Shown here piece after piece: positions 1 through 10,287 of a stretch of 64,000 nucleotides of DNA. Each line of letters opens with the position of its first letter. The stretch's first letter is position 1. This stretch comes from Gordonia sp. SID5947. GTDB taxonomy: Bacteria; Actinomycetota; Actinomycetes; Mycobacteriales; Mycobacteriaceae. Location of the stretch: contig NZ_WWHU01000001.1 in assembly GCF_009862785.1 (NCBI RefSeq), positions 2,666,001-2,730,000 on the forward strand, read 5' to 3'. The translations under genes and the position numbers were made by a program. The notes under the pieces are model-generated. The model made no database searches. It had not been told where the DNA came from and saw nothing but the letters and a program-made list of their open reading frames with translations.

Positions 1-296
1 GCGAGTGCCGACGATCCCGGCTGCAGGTTTCGCGCATTCGCGTTGCCGCCCTTGTCCGCCACCGCGACCGCTGTGCCCGAATCGCTCGAATCCTCCGATT
101 GTGCCCGGCTGCCCGGGCCCGCCTTCGCGCCGCACCCGCCGTTGCCGACGATGCGCTGGATCTGATGACCGTCGGCGGCGGCACACGTGGTCGCGGCGCC
201 GGCAGTGGCACCGCCCGCAAGACCGATCATCCACGCCAGCGAGGTACCGCCGATCACCAGCGCCGCGGCTCGAGCACCGAACTTGTTGATACGCAT
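1..296 (-). CDS. Secreted protein, partial (DUF6764-like), C-terminus outside window
   Basis: This gene is read leftward from an ATG at 296 preceded by a strong GAGGAGG ribosome site and runs off the left edge. It begins MRINKFGARAAALVIGG, then a hydrophobic stretch ending near ATAGAATTC, which looks like a Sec signal peptide with cleavage before TTCAAADG. The mature part has two cysteines (TCAAADG and NGGCGAKAG) and is then rich in small and polar residues. The pattern of a cysteine pair followed by alternating Gly, Ala, Asn and Ser resembles the actinobacterial family I know as DUF6764. That family assignment is from memory and uncertain. No catalytic motif is visible and no function is proposed. 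Confidence 0.6.
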   Translation of the reverse strand, partial: MRINKFGARAAALVIGGTSLAWMIGLAGGATAGAATTCAAADGHQIQRIVGNGGCGAKAGPGSRAQSEDSSDSGTAVAVADKGGNANARNLQPGSSAL

Positions 297-395
297 AGAG
301 ATTGGCCTCCTCATTCGCCACGGATCGCAGAGTGCAGCAGCACTGACAGCAAGCGTACCCACAGACCGCCGAAAGGTGGGTCCCGGGTTGACGAA

Positions 396-423
396 ACGAT
401 CCCCGGCCGAGACCGGGGATCGT
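396..423 (-). terminator. Hairpin downstream of the SRPBCC gene
   Basis: An 11-bp perfect inverted repeat (396-406 with 413-423, arm CGATCCCCGG plus one outer pair, 6-nt loop) lies just past the stop of the leftward gene at 438. On the minus strand it is followed by TTTCG, a weak U tract. It would separate that gene from the secreted-protein gene further left. Confidence 0.6.
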
Positions 424-437
424 CGTGAGCGCCTGCG

Positions 438-878
438 TCAGCCGGCCGCGCGGCGTTGCACCTCGGCCGTCAATCCCTTTCGAGCCGTGTCGACCGCCAT
501 CTTCTGGGCCCGCTTGACGATCATGCCCGGCAGTTTGATCTTCAACTCGACGTCGAGGGTGAACTCCACGTGCGAGCCCTCGCCGTCGGGGGTCACCACG
601 TAGACACCGTGCTGTTCGCTCAGCTGGTTGGCCTCGATGAGGTCCCACGTGCACGAGTTCTCTGTCCAGGTGTAGGCCAGTGTCTGCTCGTCGGAGATGC
701 CCGCCGCGGTGACCACCACGCGAACTTTCTCGGGCTTACCGTCCTCGTTCTCGCTGAGGACCTCCGCCTCCTTGTGCGGACCCGACCAATCCGGAAGGGA
801 CGGCACGTCCATCAGCACCTCCATCACGAGCGACGGCGGAGCAGCGACTTCGAATTCGATCTTCGCGGAGACAGCCAT
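438..878 (-). CDS. SRPBCC (START/Bet v1-like) family protein
   Basis: A 146-residue protein starting MAVSAKIEFEVAAPPSLV. It shows the usual features of small polyketide-cyclase/dehydrase-like SRPBCC proteins: an opening beta strand, the helix-grip segment with LPDWSGPHKEAEVL, a central strand run ending ENSCTWDLIE, and a long C-terminal helix (LPGMIVKRAQKMAVDTARKG). The family binds hydrophobic ligands; mycobacteria have similar proteins such as Rv0164, as far as I recall. The open frame extends upstream to 1076, but that extension would overlap the next gene, so the ATG at 878 is chosen. It lies 56 bases downstream of the DUF4166 gene on the same strand. Ligand and role are unknown. Confidence 0.8.
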   Translation of the reverse strand: MAVSAKIEFEVAAPPSLVMEVLMDVPSLPDWSGPHKEAEVLSENEDGKPEKVRVVVTAAGISDEQTLAYTWTENSCTWDLIEANQLSEQHGVYVVTPDGEGSHVEFTLDVELKIKLPGMIVKRAQKMAVDTARKGLTAEVQRRAAG

Positions 879-934
879 GGCAGAGAACCTACCGTGCCGG
901 ATGCGTGATGACGCACCCAACGCGACGATCGCGA

Positions 935-1612
935 TCAGGCCTCCCGGTCGACCAGGTTGAGCGGCCAGGCCTCGTCCGGGATGTCGCGCAGGGTGCAGGC
1001 CTGATCCACTGCGGTGAACCAGCCGCGGAAATGGAGGATCTCCCCGATGACCGGGTTGCGGACGGTGGCGTCGCAACGGAAGCGCTGCCGCTTCTCATCC
1101 CATCCCTCGATGTATTTGAGCTGCGCGGAGAACAGACCTTTCATACCGACCTTCGGCCCGCGGCCCAGCCATCGCATCGGACCGCTCTCGAGCAGGAGTT
1201 CGCCCGCTCTGGTCACCGAGGGTTCGATCGGATAGAGCAACTCCGGTCCGTCGCCGAAATAGTCGACGAGCCCGCCACGGCCGGACACCAGCAGAGAATT
1301 GAGGTTGCGGGTCCCGGTGGTGTAGTTGAAGGCGCGCAGGACGGCGAGACACTCGCGACCGATCTCGTCGGCGTAGCAGTAATGTCCCTGCGTGAAGGGG
1401 ACCATCCGACTCGACTTGGCGGGCAGTGCATTGCGCTTGGCGTAATGCCACCAGAACGGGGGCGGCAGCGCGGAGGAGATGTAGACGGACTCGTAGATCC
1501 CGGTGGCCACCTGAGCCACACCGGACGTCGAATCGATGCTGTACCGCCACGCCACGTTGGGGTGGAGAAGATCGAAGTCCGAACCGAGGATCTGCCGGTA
1601 CACCGGCGTCAT
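935..1612 (-). CDS. DUF4166 domain-containing protein
   Basis: A 225-residue soluble protein beginning MTPVYRQILGSDFDLLHPNV. The run YRQILGSDFDLLHP, a central VPFTQGHYCYADEIGREC and the closing LHFRGWFTAV strand fit DUF4166, a family of unknown function often linked to saccharopine-dehydrogenase-like proteins. An ATG at 1630 is also open, but the GGGGAGGG ribosome site lies between the two ATGs, 8 bases before the one at 1612, so that start is preferred. No signal peptide or membrane segment is seen. It may be co-transcribed with the SRPBCC gene downstream. Identification rests on pattern memory. Confidence 0.75.
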   Translation of the reverse strand: MTPVYRQILGSDFDLLHPNVAWRYSIDSTSGVAQVATGIYESVYISSALPPPFWWHYAKRNALPAKSSRMVPFTQGHYCYADEIGRECLAVLRAFNYTTGTRNLNSLLVSGRGGLVDYFGDGPELLYPIEPSVTRAGELLLESGPMRWLGRGPKVGMKGLFSAQLKYIEGWDEKRQRFRCDATVRNPVIGEILHFRGWFTAVDQACTLRDIPDEAWPLNLVDREA

Positions 1613-1732
1613 GACGTCTACCCTCCCCATCTCACTCGGGCGCCGACGTGATGTATACCACGTGGACGCATCCGTGCACTGAGAGTAGAACCTACGCGAT
1701 CGTGTCGGGCCTGATGACGCCGGGCGGGGCGG

Positions 1733-2359
1733 TCAGTCGGCGGCGGCCTCGCAGAGACGTGCCAGTTCATCGATCACCCGGTCGAGCGGTTCGACGGTTC
1801 GCTGGGTCTGACAGAGCCCGACGGCACCCTCGATCGCCGCAATGATCAAGTGCGCCAGCGAATCGGCGCGGTGCACCTCGACGCCTTCGTGGACCAGTCG
1901 CGTCGAGATCAGTCGCGTCCAGCGGGCGAAGATCTGCTCGGCCTCGTCGGCGACCTGCGGCTCGGACCGTCGGGCGAGACCGCCCGCGAGCACCGGACAG
2001 CCGAACTCGAAGTCGGTGGCGACCAGCATGCGGCGCCAGACGTCGCCGATCTCGGCGACGGCCCCGGCCGGGGTGGCCGAACTCTCGCTGCTGATCCGGC
2101 CGGCCATGTAGTCGCCTGCGTGCCGCACGGCCTCGGTCATCAGCTGGGTCTTGCCGCCCGGGAAGTGGTGGTAGATGGACCCGCGAGGTGCCGAACTCGC
2201 GGCGATCACGTCGCCGATCGACGTCGCCGCGACCCCGTCTCGGCCGATCAGATCGGCTGCGTGCACGACCATGCGCTCGCGCGGACCGCGTTCGGCCGCA
2301 CGCGGCCGCGACTCCTCGGGAGGCCTGGTCTCGGTGGGGTGCCCGTCTACCGAACTCAT
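1733..2359 (-). CDS. TetR/AcrR family transcriptional regulator (LmrA/YxaF-like)
   Basis: A 208-residue repressor. Residues ~25-75 form the TetR helix-turn-helix domain (MVVHAADLIGRDGVAATSIG, then SSAPRGSIYHHFPGGKTQL). The C-terminal half, with FEFGCPVLAGGLARRSEP, resembles the LmrA/YxaF group. The ATG at 2359 follows an AGGGAG ribosome site by 4 bases and is preferred over the upstream ATG at 2383. The gene is divergent from a thioesterase gene with under 50 bp between them, so it probably controls that gene and itself. A candidate operator lies at 2396-2413. The inducing ligand is unknown. Confidence 0.85.
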   Translation of the reverse strand: MSSVDGHPTETRPPEESRPRAAERGPRERMVVHAADLIGRDGVAATSIGDVIAASSAPRGSIYHHFPGGKTQLMTEAVRHAGDYMAGRISSESSATPAGAVAEIGDVWRRMLVATDFEFGCPVLAGGLARRSEPQVADEAEQIFARWTRLISTRLVHEGVEVHRADSLAHLIIAAIEGAVGLCQTQRTVEPLDRVIDELARLCEAAAD

Positions 2360-2395
2360 CACACTCCCTATGCAGGTCTTCATAATCGGTGGGTT

Positions 2396-2413
2396 CTATG
2401 CCATCCTACATAG
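2396..2413. promoter_or_regulatory. Possible TetR operator
   Basis: A short inverted repeat, CTATG-N8-CATAG, lies in the divergent region between the TetR gene and the thioesterase gene and overlaps the thioesterase start. Only five bases per arm match, so this is tentative. Confidence 0.35.
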
Positions 2414-2874
2414 TCATGAGCCCCGACATCGAGATCAAGGATCCGTCCGCCATGACCGGACTGCAGCTGCTGCGGACCGCCATGAGCGACCCCGACCCCG
2501 ACCGTCCGGGCATCTGGCGACTCCTCGGCATGAGCGCCAAGGAGATCGACGAGGGCCGGGTGTCGTTCACCGTCACCCCCCAGGCCGACTTCGCCAACCC
2601 GCTGGGAACCGTGCACGGCGGTATCTGCGCGACGCTGCTGGATTCGGTGATGGGCTGTGCAGTCCACACCACGCTGCCGGCCGGGGTCGGCTACACGACC
2701 CTGGAACTCAAGATCAACTACATCCGGTCGGTGGCCGTGGACGCGGGTGAACTCACCGCGGTTGGCACGGTTATCCATGTCGGCGGACGCACGGCGACCG
2801 CCGAGGGAAAGGTGTTCGCCGACGACGGCAAACTCGTCGCGCACGGCACGACGACGTGCATCGTGTTCCGCTGA
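2398..2874 (+). CDS. PaaI-family (hotdog fold) thioesterase
   Basis: A 158-residue hotdog-fold protein. The motif NPLGTVHGGICATLLDSVMG carries the HGG turn and following helix typical of PaaI/YbgC-like acyl-CoA thioesterases, and the second half has the strand LKINYIRSV and a final GKLVAHGTTTCIVF strand. It should hydrolyse an acyl- or aryl-CoA in the cytoplasm; the substrate is not evident. Starts at 2398 (ATG after GGTGGG) or 2416 (MSPDIEIKD) are both plausible; the first is given because it has the better ribosome site. It is divergent from, and probably controlled by, the TetR gene to its left. Confidence 0.85.
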   Translation: MPSYIVMSPDIEIKDPSAMTGLQLLRTAMSDPDPDRPGIWRLLGMSAKEIDEGRVSFTVTPQADFANPLGTVHGGICATLLDSVMGCAVHTTLPAGVGYTTLELKINYIRSVAVDAGELTAVGTVIHVGGRTATAEGKVFADDGKLVAHGTTTCIVFR

Positions 2875-2886
2875 GACCCGCGATCC

Positions 2887-2900
2887 CCGTGACATCACGG
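2887..2900. terminator. Short palindrome between convergent genes
   Basis: A small perfect palindrome (CCGTGA-CA-TCACGG) sits in the 40-bp gap between the convergent thioesterase and phosphatase genes. It could serve as a weak two-way terminator, but the stem is short. Confidence 0.3.
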
Positions 2901-2914
2901 TGGCCTGCGTGCGG

Positions 2915-3721
2915 TCAGGCGTCGAGGAACCTCTCCCGCAATCCCGCCTGGGCGTCGGCATCGACGCCGAGTCCATCGGCGAAGTAGTTCTCGATGGTGC
3001 CGAACCGGTGGTCGAGTTCGGCGAACGCGGCGTCGAGGTAGGCCTCCTGCACCCCGAGCAGGGGACGTAGCAGTTCGGGGTCTCCGCCTGCCGCCTCGAA
3101 GCCGTCGAAGACCGGCGCGATGGCGGGCAGGAACAGATCGTTGGTGAGCAGGTAGTCGCCGTAGACGCCGTCGCGGTCGACGCCCATGAGCGTGAGGAAT
3201 GCGGCTGCCGCCCAACCGGTCCGGTCCTTCCCCGCGGTGCAGTGGAAGAGCGCGGGCGTGCCGTCGAGCAGACCACGGAACATCGCGCGATACGAGTTCA
3301 GCGCGCTCGGTAGGTTCACGAGTTCGCGGTAGGCCTCGATCATGCGCTCCACCCCGCTGCCGTCGGCGAGCTTCTCGTTGGCCGCCGCCACGGTGACCGG
3401 ATCGGCGAGCACCTTGTCGAGATTGGCGGGCGCGCTGACCGATTGCGCGTCGGCCAGGACGTCGAGACGGACGCCGCGTACACCGTCGATCACCGGATCC
3501 GGTTCCGCATCCGATTCGGCGTCCGAGCGGAGGTCGTAGATCGTGCGGATGCCCAGTCCGGCCAGGTAGGCACGGTCGGACTCCGACGCCTTGTCGAGCG
3601 CCGCGGAGCGAAACAGTCGCCCCGTGACCACACGACGACCATCGGTCGTCTTCCAGCCCCCGACATCCCGCAAGTTGGCCACGGTGGTGAGTTCGATGTG
3701 CGCGACGGTCGGATCGGTCAT
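2915..3721 (-). CDS. Tyrosine/lipid phosphatase, PtpB-like (Y_phosphatase3)
   Basis: A 268-residue protein beginning MTDPTVAHIELTTVANLRDV. The active-site P-loop HCTAGKDRTG fits the C-x5-R signature of protein tyrosine phosphatases; the Asp after Lys and the N-terminal NLRDVGGW motif are typical of the bacterial PtpB/Y_phosphatase3 group, which acts on phosphotyrosine, phosphoserine or phosphoinositides. There is no signal peptide, so it is cytoplasmic unless exported by an unusual route, as reported for mycobacterial PtpB. The frame is open to 3886, but homology begins only at 3721. It is convergent with the thioesterase gene and follows groEL on the same strand beyond a terminator. Confidence 0.88.
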   Translation of the reverse strand: MTDPTVAHIELTTVANLRDVGGWKTTDGRRVVTGRLFRSAALDKASESDRAYLAGLGIRTIYDLRSDAESDAEPDPVIDGVRGVRLDVLADAQSVSAPANLDKVLADPVTVAAANEKLADGSGVERMIEAYRELVNLPSALNSYRAMFRGLLDGTPALFHCTAGKDRTGWAAAAFLTLMGVDRDGVYGDYLLTNDLFLPAIAPVFDGFEAAGGDPELLRPLLGVQEAYLDAAFAELDHRFGTIENYFADGLGVDADAQAGLRERFLDA

Positions 3722-3813
3722 GAGTCCATCGTGGCAGACCCGCCGCGGACAGGTGAGCGCACGCTCGGCGGAGAAGTGTGCCCGATCGACGGATCGGGGC
3801 CCGGCGGGCAACG

Positions 3814-3851
3814 CCGAAGGCCGGCCACCCGCGAGGGTGACCGGCCTTCGG
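3814..3851. terminator. Strong hairpin after groEL
   Basis: A 17-bp stem with one mismatch (3814-3830 with 3835-3851) closes on a GCGA tetraloop. It lies between the groEL stop and the phosphatase start and has no clear U tract, which is common for GC-rich actinobacterial terminators. Confidence 0.75.
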
Positions 3852-3919
3852 TCTGGATGCGTTGAGAAGACGCAGGCTCGGATCAAGCGATCAGAAGCCC
3901 CATCCCTGACGGAGTCAGG

Positions 3920-5752
<1,833 letters not shown>

Positions 5753-6463
5753 TCATGCAGAAGAGGACGAAGTCCGCACCGGCGAACCGAGGCGACCATC
5801 GCACATGTGCAGCGTGCGATCCACGCCGCACCCCGGCGCCACCGACATCGAATCCAGGTCATGGCTGACGAGAACCGCGGCAACGTCACGCTCCCGCACG
5901 AGGGCGCCGATCAACTCGATGACGGCCCGACCGCGCTCGGTCTCCAGGGCGGACGTCGGCTCGTCGATCAGGAGCAGCGACGGCGAGCCCATCAGCGCCC
6001 GGGCGATGTTCACGCGCTGCCGCATGCCGCCGGACAACTCGTGCGGCCGACGCGACGAGGCGGCGGCGACACCGACTTCATCCAGCAGCGCGAGCGCCTC
6101 GTCCCGATACCGCGCCGGTTTCTGCCCGCGCAGATCGACGGTCAACAGCAGTTGATCCAGGGCAGTCAGGGAGGGCAGCAGGTTGTCGTGTTGGAACACG
6201 AACCCGATGCGGTCGCGCCGAATGCGGGCTCGCTCATCGGCGGATAGGCCGGTTGTCGAGATGCCGTCGATCTCGACCTGCCCGGAGTCCGGGGTCAGCA
6301 GAGTGCCGGCGACGGACAGCAGACTCGATTTGCCGGAGCCGGACGGCCCGGTCACGGCCACGAAGCTGCCGTTCGCGACGTCGAGATCGACGTCGCCGAG
6401 AGCGGTCAGCCGGCCGCGGCCGTCGGGGAAGGTCAACGTGACATCGGACAGCGAGAGACTCAT
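5753..6463 (-). CDS. ABC transporter ATP-binding protein (MacB/LolD type)
   Basis: A 236-residue ATPase with Walker A GPSGSGKSS, Q-loop FVFQHDNLLPSL, signature LSGGMRQRVNIARAL, Walker B LLLIDEPTSALE and H-loop VLVSHDLDSM. The sequence order and the LTALDQLLL segment place it in the MacB/LolD/FtsE group that pairs with FtsX-like permeases. It lies 66 bp downstream of such a permease on the same strand, so the two form one exporter at the membrane. The C-terminus after the H-loop is short and Ser-rich. A two-component system is divergently encoded next to the permease and may control the pair. Confidence 0.93.
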   Translation of the reverse strand: MSLSLSDVTLTFPDGRGRLTALGDVDLDVANGSFVAVTGPSGSGKSSLLSVAGTLLTPDSGQVEIDGISTTGLSADERARIRRDRIGFVFQHDNLLPSLTALDQLLLTVDLRGQKPARYRDEALALLDEVGVAAASSRRPHELSGGMRQRVNIARALMGSPSLLLIDEPTSALETERGRAVIELIGALVRERDVAAVLVSHDLDSMSVAPGCGVDRTLHMCDGRLGSPVRTSSSSA

Positions 6464-6529
6464 GGTGGGCTCCTATCGGATCAGTCATGGGGTTCAGAAG
6501 AACTCCGGGTACGCGACGCGACGAGCGGA

Positions 6530-7570
6530 TCACCGCGACATCGCGACTACCGGGTCGACAACGGTCACTCGACGCACTGCCAGTAGCGCGCCCGCGCTGC
6601 CGAGCACTGCCATCGCCACGACGGGCAGCGCGACGCCAACGCCGCTCAGCGAGATCGGGACGGTCGCCGCCGCGGCAGCTGCCAGACCGACCCCGAGCAG
6701 CACGCCGACCGTCTCACCGAGGAGCAGAACGAGCGCTGCCTGCCCGATTCCGTCCCGCAGCAGGTACCAGCGGCCGGCTCCCAGTGCGCGCACAACGGCG
6801 AGATCGCGCAGGCGCTGCACCGTCCACACAGCGAAAAAGGCGCCGACGACGAGCGTGGAGATCGCAAGCAGCATCGCTTGGATGGCCAGCAGCGACCCGC
6901 GCTCGGAACGGTAGCCGGGAACGGCGTCGGCAGCGTTCGACATCGGCATGCTCGTCGTTCCGGGAGCGTCGGTCGAGCCGCCGAACAGCACCACCGCACT
7001 CGTATTCTGTCCGTGCGAGAGCGCGCGCCAGGTGTCCATCGCCGTGTACGCGACCGGCGTGTGAGCATAGTCGCCGGCCGGGCCGATCGCATCGACCCGC
7101 AACCGCGTGGAGTCGACAGTCACCAGGTCGCCGACCGTCACAGCCAGCGCGGTGGCCTGCTCCCGCCCGAGCATGACACCGCCGGTTCCCGGCAGCCGAC
7201 CGGTGTCGGGCGGGGGCGTCAGTCTCGGCCCGGCGCCGAATACGGCTGCCGTCGAGGTGATCCTGCCATGCCCGATCCGGGTCGTCGTCACGCCGAGTTC
7301 GGATGCGTCATCACCGCTCTCGTCGACGACCTGACCAACGGTCGGTGCGTCCAGCTCGCTCTGCGAGAGCGACGGGCCGTCCGCTCCGGCTGCGTCTCGG
7401 AGCACCAGGGTCTGCCCGGGTAACCTGCTGATGGCCGAGATCGACTGGTTCTTCAAGCCGCCCGTAAGCGCGGACAACGCCACCACCATGAACGTCATCA
7501 TCGCGATGACGGCACCTATCAGGACAAATCGCCACTTGGCGAATCTGACGTCACGGATACCGATGAACAC
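6530..7570 (-). CDS. ABC transporter permease, FtsX/MacB family
   Basis: A 346-residue membrane protein. It has one N-terminal membrane segment (WRFVLIGAVIAMMTFMVVAL), a ~200-residue extracytoplasmic domain, then three C-terminal segments including the FtsX-domain signature DLAVVRALGAGRWYLLRDGI. This one-plus-three layout is that of MacB-like permeases that work by mechanotransmission rather than true translocation. The start is set at the GTG at 7570, four bases after AAGGGAG; the longer open frame to 7822 would cross the divergent promoter region and the kinase gene. Partner is the ATPase just downstream. Cargo is unknown; lipoproteins, peptides or antimicrobials are typical for the group. 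Confidence 0.88.
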   Translation of the reverse strand: MFIGIRDVRFAKWRFVLIGAVIAMMTFMVVALSALTGGLKNQSISAISRLPGQTLVLRDAAGADGPSLSQSELDAPTVGQVVDESGDDASELGVTTTRIGHGRITSTAAVFGAGPRLTPPPDTGRLPGTGGVMLGREQATALAVTVGDLVTVDSTRLRVDAIGPAGDYAHTPVAYTAMDTWRALSHGQNTSAVVLFGGSTDAPGTTSMPMSNAADAVPGYRSERGSLLAIQAMLLAISTLVVGAFFAVWTVQRLRDLAVVRALGAGRWYLLRDGIGQAALVLLLGETVGVLLGVGLAAAAAATVPISLSGVGVALPVVAMAVLGSAGALLAVRRVTVVDPVVAMSR

Positions 7571-7655
7571 CGCACTCCCTTCGTCGTTGCTGACGTATCC
7601 AGCCTCGATCGGGCGGTCCCGGGACACATCGGCACACCGGTGGGTTCCAAAGGAT

Positions 7656-7685
7656 CTTTCGGTCCACGCAGAAGTCCATCGAAAG
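7656..7685. promoter_or_regulatory. Inverted repeat between exporter and two-component genes
   Basis: CTTTCG and CGAAAG arms (7656-7661 and 7680-7685) flank a GTCCAC/GTCCAT direct repeat in the 156-bp divergent region. A response-regulator dimer could bind here to control the exporter, the regulators or both. Inference from position and symmetry only. Confidence 0.4.
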
Positions 7686-7726
7686 TTGGAGGCGGCGTCC
7701 GGCGACCGCTGGGGATACTGGTGGGT

Positions 7727-8959
7727 GTGAACCCACCCTCTGGCCAGACGGAGCGTGCCCGCACGGGGCCGGATGACGAAGGAGTCCCGGAGGCCGACGA
7801 CCACGTCTTGCTGGCGGGACATCTACTGTTCGCCGTGCTGCTCTCGCTCGGCGCCGTCCGGGCCGTACAGGCGTCATCCACACCGTTGGTGCCGATCCTG
7901 GCCACCGTCGTGGCCGCTGCCTGGTACTGCGCCGGAGCAGTGTGGGTCTCGCGCCGACGCGGGCAGATGGCCCAGCTGTGGTTGACCGGCCTCATCCTGA
8001 TCTGGCTCGGACTCATCGTGATCTCCGGTGAGTTCGTGTGGCTGGCTTTCCTGCTCGCGCTACTGGTCTGGCATCTCTTTCCCATCCGGGCGGCGATCCC
8101 CATCGAGATCGCGATCGCGCTGGCCGCCGCGGTCGGGTTCACGGCACATCAGGAGCGCTGGGTCGCCGGAGCGATCTTCGGACCGGTCATCGGCGTGGCT
8201 TGCGCTGCGGTGATGACCGAGATCTACCAGCGACTACGAGCCCAGTCTGAGGAACGCCGACGGCTCCTCGACGAGCTCACGCGCACCCAGCAGGTACTGG
8301 CGGCACGTGAACGCGAGGCCGGTCGTCTGGCCGAGCGCGAGCGTCTCGCCGGGGAGATCCACGACACCGTGGGGCAGAGTCTGGCGAGCGTGATCATGTT
8401 GCTGCACGCGGCGCTCGGCCAGCCCGCGCCAGCGGATCGATCGGCGCAGCTGCGCACGGCACTCGACACCGCCACCGGAGCACTCGCCGAGACCCGGCGA
8501 TTCGTCCTCGGATTGAACCCGGTCACGCTCGAGAGGGATGGCCTCACGAACGCTCTCCGGTCACTCGCCGACGACAGTTCCGCGTCCGGCTTGCGAACTG
8601 TCTTCGAACAACACGGAAATTCGCGTCCGCTACCCACCGCCGTCCAGGTCGCTCTGCTCCGCGCGGCGCAGGAGGCCCTGTCGAATGCTCGCCGCCACGC
8701 GGGGGCGAATTCGGCGACGATGACCCTCACGTATCAGTCCGACGAGGTCAGCATCGATGTCGTCGACGACGGGCACGGCTTCGACCCGACAGCCCACGAC
8801 GGACCGCGCCGAGATGGGACAGGATACGGGCTCACCGCGATGCGTGGCCGACTGTCACAGCAGGGCGGCGACGTCAGTATCGAGTCTGGGTCGGGCACCG
8901 GAACCGCGGTACGAGCGAGGATTCCGGTTTCCGCCGCCGCCGAGGAGCTCGACGCGTGA
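7727..8959 (+). CDS. Sensor histidine kinase, NarL/DesK-type (HisKA_3)
   Basis: A 410-residue kinase. About 50 residues in, five or six membrane segments follow one another (VLLAGHLLFAVLLSLGAV through AIFGPVIGVACAAVM) with no large sensor domain, then a coiled-coil linker (EERRRLLDELTRTQQVLAAR), the HisKA_3 box ERERLAGEIHDTVGQSLASV with the phospho-acceptor His, and an HATPase domain with N-box AAQEALSNARRHA and G-box DDGHGFDP...GTGYGLTAMRGR. The GTG at 7727 sits just after a possible -10 (GATACT), suggesting a leaderless start. It overlaps the response regulator by 4 bases. The membrane-buried sensor suggests it reads envelope stress, perhaps through the adjacent exporter. Confidence 0.9.
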   Translation: MNPPSGQTERARTGPDDEGVPEADDHVLLAGHLLFAVLLSLGAVRAVQASSTPLVPILATVVAAAWYCAGAVWVSRRRGQMAQLWLTGLILIWLGLIVISGEFVWLAFLLALLVWHLFPIRAAIPIEIAIALAAAVGFTAHQERWVAGAIFGPVIGVACAAVMTEIYQRLRAQSEERRRLLDELTRTQQVLAAREREAGRLAERERLAGEIHDTVGQSLASVIMLLHAALGQPAPADRSAQLRTALDTATGALAETRRFVLGLNPVTLERDGLTNALRSLADDSSASGLRTVFEQHGNSRPLPTAVQVALLRAAQEALSNARRHAGANSATMTLTYQSDEVSIDVVDDGHGFDPTAHDGPRRDGTGYGLTAMRGRLSQQGGDVSIESGSGTGTAVRARIPVSAAAEELDA

Positions 8960-9573
8960 TCCGACTACTCCTCGTGGACGACCACCCGGTGGTGCGAGCC
9001 GGTCTCCGCGCTGTGCTCGCGCCCGTCGACGACATCGAAGTGACCGCGGAAGCCGGTACCGCGGCCGACGCGCTGGCCGCAGTGCGACGCGACGGCATCG
9101 ATGTGGTGCTCATGGACCTGCGGCTTGGCCCGCGCGGAGACGGGGTTCAGGCAACAGAATCGATTCGGTCGCTTCCGGATCCACCCCGAGTGCTCATCCT
9201 CACGACATACGAGACGGACAGCGATATCCTGCGCGCTGTCCAGGCCGGCGCCACCGGATACCTGCTGAAGGACGCCGACCCCGACGACCTCGTCCGCGCC
9301 ATCCGGTCGGCCGCCGCCGGAGAGACGGTACTCGCGCCGCCCATTGCGGCGCGACTTCTCGGCCGGATGCAATCGCCTGACACCGCCCTGACACAGCGCG
9401 AACTCGAAATCGTGGGACGGCTCTTGGACGGCGACTCCAATCGCGACATCGCACGGACGCTCACCATCTCAGAGGCCACCGTCAAGTCCCACCTCGTGCA
9501 CATCTTCGAAAAGCTCGGCGTCGACAGTCGGACGCGGGTGGTCGCCGAGGCGCGTCGACGGGGACTGCTCTGA
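8956..9573 (+). CDS. LuxR/NarL-family response regulator
   Basis: A 205-residue regulator with an N-terminal receiver (VDDHPVV acidic pocket; phospho-Asp in DVVLMDLRLG near residue 55; Lys in GYLLKDADPDD) and a C-terminal LuxR helix-turn-helix (LTQRELEIVGRLLDGDSNRD, then SEATVKSHLVHIFEKLGV). It starts at a GTG that overlaps the kinase stop, so the two are translationally coupled. The expected target is the divergent exporter promoter. Confidence 0.95.
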   Translation: MIRLLLVDDHPVVRAGLRAVLAPVDDIEVTAEAGTAADALAAVRRDGIDVVLMDLRLGPRGDGVQATESIRSLPDPPRVLILTTYETDSDILRAVQAGATGYLLKDADPDDLVRAIRSAAAGETVLAPPIAARLLGRMQSPDTALTQRELEIVGRLLDGDSNRDIARTLTISEATVKSHLVHIFEKLGVDSRTRVVAEARRRGLL

Positions 9574-9654
9574 CGGCGGCTCTGACAGGTTCGCGTCATT
9601 CGTGCGCATGGCCGAGGATGTCCGATTCAGCCGGTTACCGATAGGGTCGGGCGC

Positions 9655-10287
9655 GTGGAGATCCTGTTGATCGTCATCGTGGCACTGCTGCTGATCATCG
9701 CGGTAGTGGTCGTGTTCAACTTCCTGGGCAACCGCAAGCTCCGGCAAGCCGAGTCCGACGCGCTGCGTGACCGGGCGTACCGGCCCGGCGACCCGTTCTC
9801 GACGGCCGACGACGACGCGGTCCGCGGCGATCCCCGGCAGTTGAAGCCGAGCGACCTGGTCGAGATCCGCGGCGAGACCTTCGCGGTCCGCGGCACCCTC
9901 CGGCTGTCGCAGAGTGGTTTCGTCTGGACCGAGAACTTCCTGGACACCGGCACCGGCCAGAAGGCGTGGATCTCCGTCGAGGACGACCCGGACCTCGAGG
10001 TCGTCCAATGGCAAGAGCTGTCCGGTGTGACCGTGGTCCCCGGCCCTGCCACCCTCGAACTCGACGGTCGCCGGTATGTCTCCGACGAGTCGGGGTCGGC
10101 GGAGTTCACCTCGGCGGGCACCACGGGGCTGGCCGCCCGCGGGTCGATGCGCTATCACGATTACGAGGCTGGCGACGAGCGGCTGTCCTTCGAGGACTTC
10201 GGCTCCGGATGGGAATGTGCTCGCGGACAGGTGATCGAGCGCAGCGAGTACCGGATCTATCCGTCCGGCCCGGCGCCCGAATCGTGA
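9655..10287 (+). CDS. DUF4178 domain-containing membrane-anchored protein
   Basis: A 210-residue protein with one N-terminal membrane anchor (EILLIVIVALLLIIAVVVVF) and a soluble domain rich in acidic and aromatic residues (KAWISVEDDPDLEVVQWQEL). It matches DUF4178, which in actinobacteria is usually the first gene of an operon with DUF2617, DUF4247, DUF350 and a spermidine-synthase-like protein, exactly the order found here. It starts at a GTG close behind a GATAGGGT-like -10, so the transcript may be leaderless, and overlaps the next gene by one base. Function is unknown. Confidence 0.8.
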   Translation: MEILLIVIVALLLIIAVVVVFNFLGNRKLRQAESDALRDRAYRPGDPFSTADDDAVRGDPRQLKPSDLVEIRGETFAVRGTLRLSQSGFVWTENFLDTGTGQKAWISVEDDPDLEVVQWQELSGVTVVPGPATLELDGRRYVSDESGSAEFTSAGTTGLAARGSMRYHDYEAGDERLSFEDFGSGWECARGQVIERSEYRIYPSGPAPES

